Part shown: one piece after another, positions 5,109 through 11,333 of the stretch
Layout of the letters: each line of letters starts with the position of its first letter
How positions within the stretch are numbered: the stretch's first letter is position 1
The notes under the pieces: generated by a model
Seen by the model: the letters and a program-made list of their open reading frames with translations, nothing else
Told to the model about the DNA's origin: nothing
Databases searched by the model: none
Translations under genes and position numbers: made by a program
Origin: Candidatus Nealsoniibacteriota bacterium
GTDB taxonomy: Bacteria > Patescibacteriota > Minisyncoccia > Minisyncoccales > CSSED10-335
Direction of reading: 5' to 3'
NCBI GenBank assembly: GCA_003557585.1
Contig: PWOE01000136.1
Location: 1 to 11,333 of the forward strand
DNA: 11,333 nt

Positions 5109-7240
5109 AGGAGATAGCTAAAACTTACAACCCTCAGGAAAACGAGAAATCTATCTACTCTTTATGGGAAAAGAGCGGTTTTTTCAATCCAGATAATCTA
5201 AAAGCTAAAAAGCCCTTTGTTATCCTTATGCCGCCACCAAACGCCAATGACCCATTACATATCGGTCATGCAGTCTTTGTCACCTTGCAAGACTTAATGA
5301 TTCGCTACAACAGAATGAACAACAAGAAAGCTTTATGGCTCCCTGGCGCTGATCATGCCGGCTTTGAAACGCAAGTTGTTTATGAAAAGAAGTTAGAAAA
5401 AGAGGGTCGTTCTCGTTTCAAAATGCAAAGAGAAGACTTTTACAAAGAGGTCTTTAAATACACTCAAGAGAATCGCAAAACAGTTAAGAGTCAGTTAAAG
5501 AAGCTGGGTGCTTCTTGTGATTGGTCAAGAGATGTTTTCACCTTGGATGACAAAGTTATCAAGACGACCTATCAAATCTTCAAGAAGATGTTTGATGATG
5601 GTCTCGTCTACCGAGGAGAAAGATTGGTTAATTATTGCACCAAACATAGAACAGCATTCTCTGATCTTGAGATAGAGAAAGAAGAAAAAAAAGATCCCCT
5701 CTATTATATTAAATATGGGCCAATTAGATTAGCTACAGTTAGGCCTGAGACAAAATTCGGTGACACGGCAATTGCTGTCCATCCAAGAGACAAGAGATAC
5801 AAGAAATATATTAATAAAGAGATTGAGATTGAGACTCTTTCGGGTAAAACAAAGATAAGAGTTATCGGTGACAAGTTCGTTGATCCTGATTTCGGCACTG
5901 GCGCAGTCAAGGTAACTCCCGCTCACGATCAGAATGACTTTGAGATATGGCTAAGACATAAAGAAGAGATTCCTGGCCCAATTCAGGTTATTGGAGAAGA
6001 TGGTCGATTAACAGAAAAAGCAGGTCCCTACCAAGGTCTGTTAGTTGAGGAAGCGAGAGAAAGAGTAGTTGTTGATATGAAGAAAGCTGGCTTAATAGAA
6101 AAAGTTGACGAGAATTACACTCACAATGTCTCTGTCTGTTATAAATGCAAAAAGACGATAGAGCCGATGCTCAAAGAGCAATGGTTTGTTAAAGCTGCTC
6201 CTTTAGCTCAGCCAGCTATTGAAGCTGTAAAAAAGAAGAAGATAGAGATTATTCCCAAGAACTACGAAAAGATATACTTTCATTGGCTTAAAAATATAAA
6301 AGATTGGAATATATCAAGGCAAAATTGGTGGGGTATCAGTATCCCTGCCTGGCAATGCAAGAGATGTAACCGATGGCTAGTAACTCGAGGAGAGTCTCCT
6401 AAAAAATGCTCTTTTTGTAATAGCAAAGAGATGCACAAAGATAGCGATGTCTTTGACACTTGGTTCTCTTCTGGTCAATGGACTTTCGCTTCTCTTGGTT
6501 ATCCTGACTCAAAAGACTTCAAAGAGTTCTACCCATCTTCGGTTATGGAGACAGGTTATGACATCTTCTTTTTCTGGGTTATAAGAATGGTTATGCTTGG
6601 TATCTATGCAACCGACAAGATTCCTTTTGAGAAAGTCTACCTTCATGGTTTAGTTAGAGCTAAAGATGGCCAAAAGATGTCTAAGTCAAAGGGTAATGTC
6701 ATAGACCCGATAACCGTGGTTGATAATTATGGCTCAGATGCTTTAAGAATGTCTCTTGTTATCGGCAATATGCCCGGCAGAGACTTGGTTATCTCTGAGG
6801 AAAAGATAAAAGGTTATAGGAACTTCATAAACAAAGTTTGGAATATATTCAGATTCATTGAAGGTAACACCGCTGATTTCAAAGATTCTTCAAGCATAAA
6901 ATTATCTGTCAGTGATAAAAAGATAATCGATGACTTTGATAAGATTGCTAAAAAAGTTGATGTAAATATTAAAAAATTTAAGTTTTCTCATGCAGCAGAA
7001 AAGCTTTACCATTATGTCTGGCATAATTTTGCCGACAAAGTTATTGAGAACTCAAAAGATCTTTTGCAAGACAAAAAGACGAGAAGATCAAGGCAAAAAA
7101 CTCTTCTTTATGTCTTTACCGGTATACTGAAATTACTTCATCCTTTTGCCCCTTTTGTAACAGAAAAGATATACCAATCAATCTCTCTCACAAAAAAGAA
7201 AGAGGTTTTGATGATTGAAAATTGGCCCAAAACAAGATGA
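5105..7240 (+). CDS. valS: Valyl-tRNA synthetase ValRS, C-terminally short (711 aa)
   Basis: This class I synthetase charges tRNA-Val. HIGH at 52-55 and KMSKS at 524-528 form the ATP site. The CP1 editing domain spans about 190-345, with TVRPET at 211-216 and GTGAVKVTPAHD at 264-275. Cysteine pairs C345/C348 and C418/C421 with C435/C438 look like zinc sites of the kind present in some bacterial ValRS. DTWFSS at 451-456 and the DALR-anticodon region (545-690) follow. The protein ends at ENWPKT, where E. coli and Thermus enzymes continue for about 150-170 residues into the coiled-coil arm, so that domain is absent. The next gene begins at the overlapping ATGA, so this is not a frameshift. It is ValRS rather than IleRS by the PPPN…DPLHIGHA and overall pattern. 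Translation is probably coupled to tsaD through the shared ATGA. Confidence 0.95.
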   Translation: MKEIAKTYNPQENEKSIYSLWEKSGFFNPDNLKAKKPFVILMPPPNANDPLHIGHAVFVTLQDLMIRYNRMNNKKALWLPGADHAGFETQVVYEKKLEKEGRSRFKMQREDFYKEVFKYTQENRKTVKSQLKKLGASCDWSRDVFTLDDKVIKTTYQIFKKMFDDGLVYRGERLVNYCTKHRTAFSDLEIEKEEKKDPLYYIKYGPIRLATVRPETKFGDTAIAVHPRDKRYKKYINKEIEIETLSGKTKIRVIGDKFVDPDFGTGAVKVTPAHDQNDFEIWLRHKEEIPGPIQVIGEDGRLTEKAGPYQGLLVEEARERVVVDMKKAGLIEKVDENYTHNVSVCYKCKKTIEPMLKEQWFVKAAPLAQPAIEAVKKKKIEIIPKNYEKIYFHWLKNIKDWNISRQNWWGISIPAWQCKRCNRWLVTRGESPKKCSFCNSKEMHKDSDVFDTWFSSGQWTFASLGYPDSKDFKEFYPSSVMETGYDIFFFWVIRMVMLGIYATDKIPFEKVYLHGLVRAKDGQKMSKSKGNVIDPITVVDNYGSDALRMSLVIGNMPGRDLVISEEKIKGYRNFINKVWNIFRFIEGNTADFKDSSSIKLSVSDKKIIDDFDKIAKKVDVNIKKFKFSHAAEKLYHYVWHNFADKVIENSKDLLQDKKTRRSRQKTLLYVFTGILKLLHPFAPFVTEKIYQSISLTKKKEVLMIENWPKTR

Positions 7241-7950
7241 GTATCTACTACATAATATTTATAATTCTTTCTTTTTTGCCTAGCATCGCCTGGCTTCTCT
7301 TTTTTCTACAAGAAGATAGACATCCTGAACCAGCAAAGATGTTATTGAAAGTATTCTTCTGGGGCATGATTGCTCCTCTACCAGTGATTGCCATCTCTTT
7401 TCCAATCAATATCTGGTTAATAAAGATCGGTGCTTCTCCTTTCTTGATAAGCTTTGTTATGATAGTCGCTGTAGCCGCAATTACCGAAGAGATAGCTAAA
7501 TATCTTGTCGTTAGACAAACGGTCTTAAAGAGTCCTGAATGTGATGAACCATTAGATTTAATGATTTATGCTATAACAGCTGCTCTGGGTTTCGCCGCCT
7601 TGGAAAACATCGTCTTTCTCTTTCCTATGGAATTTCCTTTCTCTAGAGGAGTTATGATGATTGAAAGCTATTTTAGATTTATCAGCGGAACGTTTCTTCA
7701 CGCCTTGGTTGCTGGAGTGATGGGCTACTTTATCGCCCTTTCCGTCTATTATACGAAAAGAAGACTATTGCTAGTTTTCACTGGCTTGTCTCTGGCCATA
7801 GTCTTGCATGCAACCTATAACTTCTCTATAATATACTCTGAGGTTGAAAGGTACGCAGCAGTGATAGCTCCATTTTTGTTAATAACGCTTTTCATTGTCG
7901 TCTTCTTTTGCTTTAAGAAGCTAAGAAAGATGCCAAGCATTTGCAAATAA
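7237..7950 (+). CDS. prsW: PrsW-family intramembrane glutamic protease (237 aa)
   Basis: This is a multi-pass membrane protein of the PrsW (M82) family within the CPBP/Abi-like protease superfamily. The expected signatures are visible: E84-E85-x2-K88 in a membrane helix, FAALEN with E123/N124, H155 in FLHALVAG, and H191-x3-N195 in LHATYN. Bacillus PrsW makes the first cut in the anti-sigma factor RsiW; I see no anti-sigma or sigma gene here, so the substrate is unknown. There are roughly seven to eight hydrophobic segments and a basic C-terminal tail. I chose the ATG at 7237 because it overlaps the valS TGA as ATGA; a TTG at 7222 would add only five residues inside valS. hsp20 starts one base after the stop, suggesting a joint protein-quality or stress role, which is inference. 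Confidence 0.85.
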   Translation: MSIYYIIFIILSFLPSIAWLLFFLQEDRHPEPAKMLLKVFFWGMIAPLPVIAISFPINIWLIKIGASPFLISFVMIVAVAAITEEIAKYLVVRQTVLKSPECDEPLDLMIYAITAALGFAALENIVFLFPMEFPFSRGVMMIESYFRFISGTFLHALVAGVMGYFIALSVYYTKRRLLLVFTGLSLAIVLHATYNFSIIYSEVERYAAVIAPFLLITLFIVVFFCFKKLRKMPSICK

Positions 7951-7951
7951 G

Positions 7952-8317
7952 ATGAATAAAGAAGAAGATAAGAATTGGCTCAAGTCAGAAGGAGAGCTCG
8001 CCGTTGATGTCTACTCAACTGATAAAGAGATAATCATTCAGTCAGCTGTCGCAGGAGTGAAGTCAGAAGCAATAGATATCTCTGTTGAGAATGATATGAT
8101 TATCATCAAGGGCAATAGACCAAATCCAGAGACAGATAAAGATAAAAAGTATTTTCTTCAAGAATGCTACTGGGGTGATTTCTCAAGAAAGATAATAATA
8201 CCTGATGAGATTGATCCATCAAGAATAGATGCTGTTGTTAAAGAGGGTATCCTCACCGTTAGAATTCCTCGGATAGTTAGAGACAAGAGTAAAGTTAAAA
8301 TTAAAGAAGTTAAGTAA
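7952..8317 (+). CDS. Hsp20/alpha-crystallin small heat-shock protein (121 aa)
   Basis: Small heat-shock proteins hold unfolding proteins without using ATP. The alpha-crystallin domain covers about 13-107: GELAVDVYSTDKEIIIQSAVAGV at the first strands (14-36), IIIKGNR at 50-56, GDFSRKIIIP at 75-84, and KEGILTVRIP at 97-106. VKI at 115-117 may act as the C-terminal I/V-x-I motif that docks into neighbouring subunits. The N-terminal arm is very short. The ATG lies one base after the prsW-like stop (TAAgATG), with no Shine-Dalgarno, so translation probably depends on the upstream gene. A 12-bp hairpin directly after the stop ends the transcript. No HrcA (CIRCE) site is visible, and there is no room for a separate promoter. 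Confidence 0.92.
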   Translation: MNKEEDKNWLKSEGELAVDVYSTDKEIIIQSAVAGVKSEAIDISVENDMIIIKGNRPNPETDKDKKYFLQECYWGDFSRKIIIPDEIDPSRIDAVVKEGILTVRIPRIVRDKSKVKIKEVK

Positions 8318-8343
8318 AAGAGGCCAGCAGATGCTGGCCTCTT
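8318..8343. terminator. Bidirectional terminator between hsp20 and tRNA-Leu
   Basis: A perfect 12-bp inverted repeat (AAGAGGCCAGCA and TGCTGGCCTCTT) with a 2-base centre starts immediately after the hsp20 stop codon. On the plus strand it is followed by a weak pyrimidine tail (CTCTTG). On the minus strand it is followed by TTTTACTT, a better U tract, and lies 6 bases after the tRNA-Leu 3' end. It therefore serves both convergent transcripts. Confidence 0.85.
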
Positions 8344-8349
8344 CTCTTG

Positions 8350-8431
8350 TGGGCGGGGCGGGACTCGAACCCGCACACCTCGCGGCGCTAGGTCCTAAGC
8401 CTAGTGCGTCTACCAATTTCGCCACCCGCCC
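8350..8431 (-). tRNA. tRNA-Leu (anticodon UAG)
   Basis: The minus-strand acceptor stem is GGGCGGG/CCCGCCC. The anticodon stem CTAGG/CCTAG with loop CTTAGGA gives anticodon TAG at 8397-8395, reading CUA and other CUN codons by wobble. A class II variable arm and the T arm GCGGG/CCCGC with loop TTCGAGT are present. The discriminator is A, as needed for leucine. CCA is not encoded; the next bases are CAA. No separate promoter is evident, because a hairpin (8441-8468) occupies the space immediately upstream. Confidence 0.96.
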
Positions 8432-8440
8432 TTAAAGGAA

Positions 8441-8468
8441 AGGCCCTTTCCTAAGCAAGAAAGGGCCT
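8441..8468 (-). terminator. Hairpin downstream of the pilin pair, upstream of tRNA-Leu
   Basis: A 10-bp perfect stem (AGGCCCTTTC with GAAAGGGCCT) and 8-base loop lie 11 bases after the pilin gene stop at 8480. On the minus strand the stem is followed by TTCCTTTAA, a weak U tract. It may be an intrinsic terminator for the pilin transcript, or a leaky one that lets RNA polymerase run into tRNA-Leu 9 bases further on. Confidence 0.6.
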
Positions 8469-8479
8469 AGAAATTTCTT

Positions 8480-8818
8480 CTAATTTAGAATGCCAACAAT
8501 GAAGTCTGGAATTGCTCTAGCTAAAACAGCTACCACAATACCGATTACCGCATAGATGAGCCACTGCTTTGCTTTTTTTATATTATCTTCATTCCCCCCA
8601 GCTGTGATGAATGTAAAGGCCGCGAATAAGAAAGATCCTGTTGCAGCAATTAAGATTACTGTAAAGATGAAATTGATCGCTGAGTCTATAGTAGCAAAAA
8701 CATCAATCTCACCTGGACCTGGAGCTTCTTGTATCTGTGCAAAGATAAAAGCTGGCACCATTAAAAAAGATAAAGCTATTAATGTAATTGCAATCTTTTT
8801 TTTCATTTTTTGTATCAT
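8480..8818 (-). CDS. TrbC/VirB2-like (T4SS pilin-type) small membrane protein (112 aa)
   Basis: A signal peptide (KKK then hydrophobic, likely cut after AFIFA at residue 27) is followed by a short Pro/Gly-rich segment and two transmembrane helices at about 48-74 and 87-111. A short charged loop (NEDNIKKAK, 76-84) joins them. This is the layout of VirB2/TrbC-type pilins and of the related 'T4SS_pilin' proteins common in CPR genomes. I see no VirB4, VirD4 or other secretion genes here, so its assembly into a filament is unproven. The start could be the ATG at 8818 or four codons later at 8806, which gives a more standard MKKK signal peptide. No good Shine-Dalgarno is in place; AAAGG lies 15 bases upstream. 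It lies 47 bases after its paralogue, with no terminator between them. Confidence 0.75.
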   Translation of the reverse strand: MIQKMKKKIAITLIALSFLMVPAFIFAQIQEAPGPGEIDVFATIDSAINFIFTVILIAATGSFLFAAFTFITAGGNEDNIKKAKQWLIYAVIGIVVAVLARAIPDFIVGILN

Positions 8819-8865
8819 TATTTTAATTATCGACCTTTCTTTTTGTTAATTTTAGTCTCTTTTTA

Positions 8866-9195
8866 TTATCCAGTTATAACAGTTGATATAAGATTGACGA
8901 AAGCAATAACTAACACTGCGCAAACGATACCAATAATCGTATATGTCAAGATATTCTTTGCCTTTTTAATTCTTTCTTCAATCCCTGCAGATGTGACAAA
9001 ATAGAAAGCTGAAACCAGAATCATTATTGGAGCAATTAAAAGAGCCATAGTGAAGATAAAATTAGCAATCGCCTCAAGTATATCACTGAAACTTCCAGCT
9101 TGTAATGGATTTTCAAGCTCTAAGGTGTCAGCAAGTCCGATTAAGGGCAAAACAATCAACACTAATCCTATTAATAAAAGTGTCTTGACTTTCAT
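8866..9195 (-). CDS. TrbC/VirB2-like (T4SS pilin-type) small membrane protein, paralogue (109 aa)
   Basis: The layout matches the downstream gene: a signal peptide (MKVKT then hydrophobic to about residue 22), a short polar segment, and transmembrane helices at about 43-70 and 82-106. The charged loop here is IEERIKKAK at 72-80. The two proteins share ANFIF/INFIF before helix one, a (T/S)AG end to helix one, IKKAK in the loop, and Y-x-IIGIV-x-AVL in helix two (here 85-95). They are diverged tandem duplicates rather than recent copies. It starts 52 bases after gyrA. Function as a pilin is inferred from family shape only. No Shine-Dalgarno is obvious. Confidence 0.75.
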   Translation of the reverse strand: MKVKTLLLIGLVLIVLPLIGLADTLELENPLQAGSFSDILEAIANFIFTMALLIAPIMILVSAFYFVTSAGIEERIKKAKNILTYTIIGIVCAVLVIAFVNLISTVITG

Positions 9196-9215
9196 AGTTA
9201 ATTATCTTCTCTTAT

Positions 9216-9244
9216 ATTCTTCCAATTTTTATTCAAACTGTCAA
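9216..9244 (-). promoter_or_regulatory. Candidate promoter for the pilin pair
   Basis: On the minus strand a perfect TTGACA (9244-9239), just past the gyrA stop, is followed after 17 bases by AAGAAT (9221-9216, 4/6). A more TATAAT-like TATAAG lies further on, but its 22-base spacer is too long. No terminator hairpin separates gyrA from this site, so the pilins may be expressed both from here and by read-through. Confidence 0.4.
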
Positions 9245-9247
9245 TCT

Positions 9248-11333
9248 TTAGATACAGATTGCCGAGGCAATCTTGTCATTGTCAGCCAATTTCATCACTT
9301 TGACCCCTTGAGTCGCTCTAGACAATTTGGGAATTAATGAAATCTTGCTTCTGATGATATTGCCTTTTCTTGAGACGATAATCATATCTTCTTCTTCGCC
9401 CGATAAGACCTTGGCTACAGATAAATTACCTACTCTAGGAGTCACTTTCAATGTCTTTATTCCTGAACCACCTCTCTGTTGCGAGCGATATTCCTTGATA
9501 GATGTCTTCTTACCAAAGCCATTTTCAGTTAAGGCAAGTAGATAGCCTTCTTCGTTGCCTTTCCTTAAGACATCCATGCCGACTACTTTGTCTTGCTTCT
9601 TGAGGTTAATTCCCCTTATTCCTGAAGCAGTTCTTCCCATCTGCCTGACATCTTTTTCCTTGAATCTTATCGATTGTCCTTTGCTGGTTGCCAAAAAGAC
9701 ATGGTCATCTCCTGTTGTTTTACAAACCCTCTTGAGAGAGTCTCCCTTTCTCAAATTAATTGCGATAAGGCCTGATCTTCTGATATTCTTGAAATCATCC
9801 AAAGAGCTTCTCTTAACTATTCCATTCTCTGTCGCCATCGTTAAATATTTAATACCTGATTCAGCGTCTTCTTTGCTTAGAGAGAGAATAGATAATATCT
9901 CTTCTTGAGAAGATAGCTCTAAAAAGTTATATATTCCTCTGCCTCGAGCAACTCGACTTCCTTCGGGTATCTCATAGGCTGGTATTCGGAAGACTTTACC
10001 TGAATCTGTAAAGAAAAGAAGTGAGTCGTGAGTCTTTGCTTCAACAAAATGCTCAACTATATCCTCTTGCATCGTCTTCATGCCCAGAATGCCCTTGCCA
10101 CCTCTTTTTTGAATCTTGTAAGTGGCAGGATTAATTCTTTTGATATAGCCTCCTTTGGTAAGAGTAATTATCGCATCTTCTAAAGGAATTAAATCCTCTT
10201 CAGCAATATCTTCTAATTTCTGAAGATAAACTTTAGTTCTTCTTTCGTCGTTGAAATTATCTTTCGCTTTAATTAATTCTTTTTCAACAATCTTTTTAAT
10301 CTTAGCTGGGCTCTTTAAGATAGCTTTTAATTCTTTTATCTCTTTTTCCTTTTCTGCCAATTCATTCTCAATTTTCTCTCTTTCAAGTTTTGCCAATTGA
10401 TGCAATCTCATCTCCAGAATCGCATTGGCCTGAATCTCTGTCAGCTTGAATTCTTTAATTAAATTATCTCTGGCATCCTCTTTATTCTTTGATTTCTTGA
10501 TAATCCTGATGCATTTATCGATATTGACTAAGGCTTTAACTAGGCCTCTCAAGATATGAGCTCTGTCTTCTGCCTTTTTAAGTTCGAACTGAGCTCTTTT
10601 GTAAACAACTTCTTTTCTGTGAGCGATGTAATAACTAAGAACCTCCACTAGGCTTAATGTCTTTGGCTGAATGCCATCAACAAGAGCCAACATATTGAGA
10701 TGAAAGGTCTTTTGCAAATTACTGAACTTATAGAGTCGATTAACTATCTTTTTAGGATGAGCCTCTGTCTTTAAGTCGATGGCGATTCTCAAGCCATCTC
10801 TGTCAGATTCATCTCTGATGTCTTTAATTCCATCTATCTTTTTATCTGAAACTAATTTGGCAAATTGCTCAACTAAAGTCGATTTTTTAACCTGGTAAGG
10901 AATCTCTGTTATTATAATCTGTCTCTGTTTGCTTTTCTCAGAATCAAGAATATCAACCTTACCTCTAATTGTTATCGGTCCCTTGCCTTGGCTATATGCC
11001 TGAATTATCTCTTTCTTGTTGTATACTTGACCGCCTGTTGGAAAATCAGGTCCTTGAATAAAATTAAAAAGGTCTTCTGTTGTCGATTTTGGATTGCTGA
11101 TAAGGTGAATTGTTGCATCAACTACTTCGCCAAGATGGTGAGGTGGGATTGATGTCGCCATACCAACAGCAATTCCTAAAGTTCCATTCAATAAAAGATT
11201 AGGTAGTGGTGTTGGTAAAACCGAAGGTTCTCTTTGGGTGCCATCATAATTGTCAATGAAAGATACTGTCTCTTTCTCGATATCATTAAGAAGCTCTTCA
11301 CCAATCTTAGCCATACGCGCCTCAGTATATCGA
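9248..11333 (-). CDS. gyrA: DNA gyrase subunit A, missing its N-terminus (window edge)
   Basis: The frame is open to base 11332 and begins RYTEAR, whose Tyr (11329-11327) matches the gyrase tyrosine that forms the covalent link to DNA. About 120 residues, including the quinolone-resistance region, lie outside the window; 694 residues are present. Numbering from the Met at 11314, the tower and winged-helix continuation lies near 1-210, the long coiled-coil with DEER-like RRT region to about 370, and the C-terminal beta-pinwheel at 380-688. The pinwheel contains a GyrA-box, QKRGGKG, at 402-408 and later blade repeats such as GRTASGIRGI and QQRGGSGIK. The box supports gyrase (negative supercoiling) over topoisomerase IV ParC; its second residue is Lys, not the usual Arg. 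The gene ends naturally with TAA at 9250-9248. Confidence 0.95.
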   Translation of the reverse strand, partial: RYTEARMAKIGEELLNDIEKETVSFIDNYDGTQREPSVLPTPLPNLLLNGTLGIAVGMATSIPPHHLGEVVDATIHLISNPKSTTEDLFNFIQGPDFPTGGQVYNKKEIIQAYSQGKGPITIRGKVDILDSEKSKQRQIIITEIPYQVKKSTLVEQFAKLVSDKKIDGIKDIRDESDRDGLRIAIDLKTEAHPKKIVNRLYKFSNLQKTFHLNMLALVDGIQPKTLSLVEVLSYYIAHRKEVVYKRAQFELKKAEDRAHILRGLVKALVNIDKCIRIIKKSKNKEDARDNLIKEFKLTEIQANAILEMRLHQLAKLEREKIENELAEKEKEIKELKAILKSPAKIKKIVEKELIKAKDNFNDERRTKVYLQKLEDIAEEDLIPLEDAIITLTKGGYIKRINPATYKIQKRGGKGILGMKTMQEDIVEHFVEAKTHDSLLFFTDSGKVFRIPAYEIPEGSRVARGRGIYNFLELSSQEEILSILSLSKEDAESGIKYLTMATENGIVKRSSLDDFKNIRRSGLIAINLRKGDSLKRVCKTTGDDHVFLATSKGQSIRFKEKDVRQMGRTASGIRGINLKKQDKVVGMDVLRKGNEEGYLLALTENGFGKKTSIKEYRSQQRGGSGIKTLKVTPRVGNLSVAKVLSGEEEDMIIVSRKGNIIRSKISLIPKLSRATQGVKVMKLADNDKIASAICI

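Noticed and set aside
5105..7240. ValRS as a pseudogene or frameshifted fragment
   Set aside because: All catalytic and editing motifs are intact, the end falls at a domain boundary, and the following bases encode an intact overlapping gene.
3948..7240. Recoded UGA (glycine), as in Gracilibacteria and SR1
   Set aside because: TGA ends tsaD and valS exactly at overlapping ATG starts, glycines use GGN codons, and no conserved gene contains an internal TGA.
8167..8425. Two small minus-strand reading frames across tRNA-Leu and the hsp20 end
   Set aside because: They are translations of tRNA-Leu and antisense hsp20, a common false annotation, with no independent support.
8556..9908. Several plus-strand reading frames opposite the pilins and gyrA
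   Set aside because: They are antisense shadows of clearly recognised minus-strand genes.
1..11333. CRISPR arrays, insertion sequences, inteins, integrase or attachment sites at the tRNAs
   Set aside because: I saw no spaced repeats, transposase or integrase motifs, intein blocks, or duplicated tRNA 3' ends.

Overview
The window looks like a piece of a small, streamlined bacterial genome, most likely a member of the Candidate Phyla Radiation (Patescibacteria, Parcubacteria-like). The evidence is indirect: short intergenic gaps, few recognisable Shine-Dalgarno sites, ATGA overlaps between genes, a shortened ValRS, a PilM gene, and a tandem pair of VirB2-like two-helix pilin proteins of a kind common in that group. 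TGA is used as a normal stop, so the standard bacterial code applies. Base composition is AT-leaning, and coding strands are rich in purines and in Lys/Glu codons.

Layout. 1-530 (minus): the N-terminal half of pilM, cut by the window edge, with its own promoter. 611-1169 (minus): two tandem tRNA-Ser genes (GCU, then UGA) followed by a MazG-like NTP pyrophosphohydrolase. 1257-3436 (plus): tRNA-Arg(GCG) followed after one base by recG, ending in a strong hairpin shared with the next convergent unit. 3485-3880 (minus): tRNA-Glu(UUC) followed by a second, YpjD-type MazG protein. 3948-8317 (plus): a tightly packed set, tsaD-valS-prsW-like-hsp20, with two ATGA overlaps and a one-base gap, ending in a 12-bp hairpin. 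8350-8431 (minus): tRNA-Leu(UAG). 8480-9195 (minus): two paralogous T4SS-pilin-like membrane proteins. 9248-11333 (minus): gyrA, beginning just before the catalytic tyrosine and running to its natural stop.

Most of the content is housekeeping: tRNA supply, tRNA modification and charging (TsaD, ValRS), DNA topology and fork repair (GyrA, RecG), nucleotide-pool cleaning (two MazG proteins) and protein quality control (Hsp20, a PrsW-type protease). The surface part is PilM (type IV pilus) and the two small pilin-like proteins. I see no mobile element, CRISPR array or defence island. The most unusual pattern is that three protein genes (mazG-like, recG, ypjD-like) each lie directly behind tRNA genes and appear to use the tRNA promoter. 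In recG the start codon begins one base after the tRNA, so tRNA 3' processing would leave an essentially leaderless mRNA. The tRNA-Arg carries anticodon GCG instead of the usual bacterial ACG.
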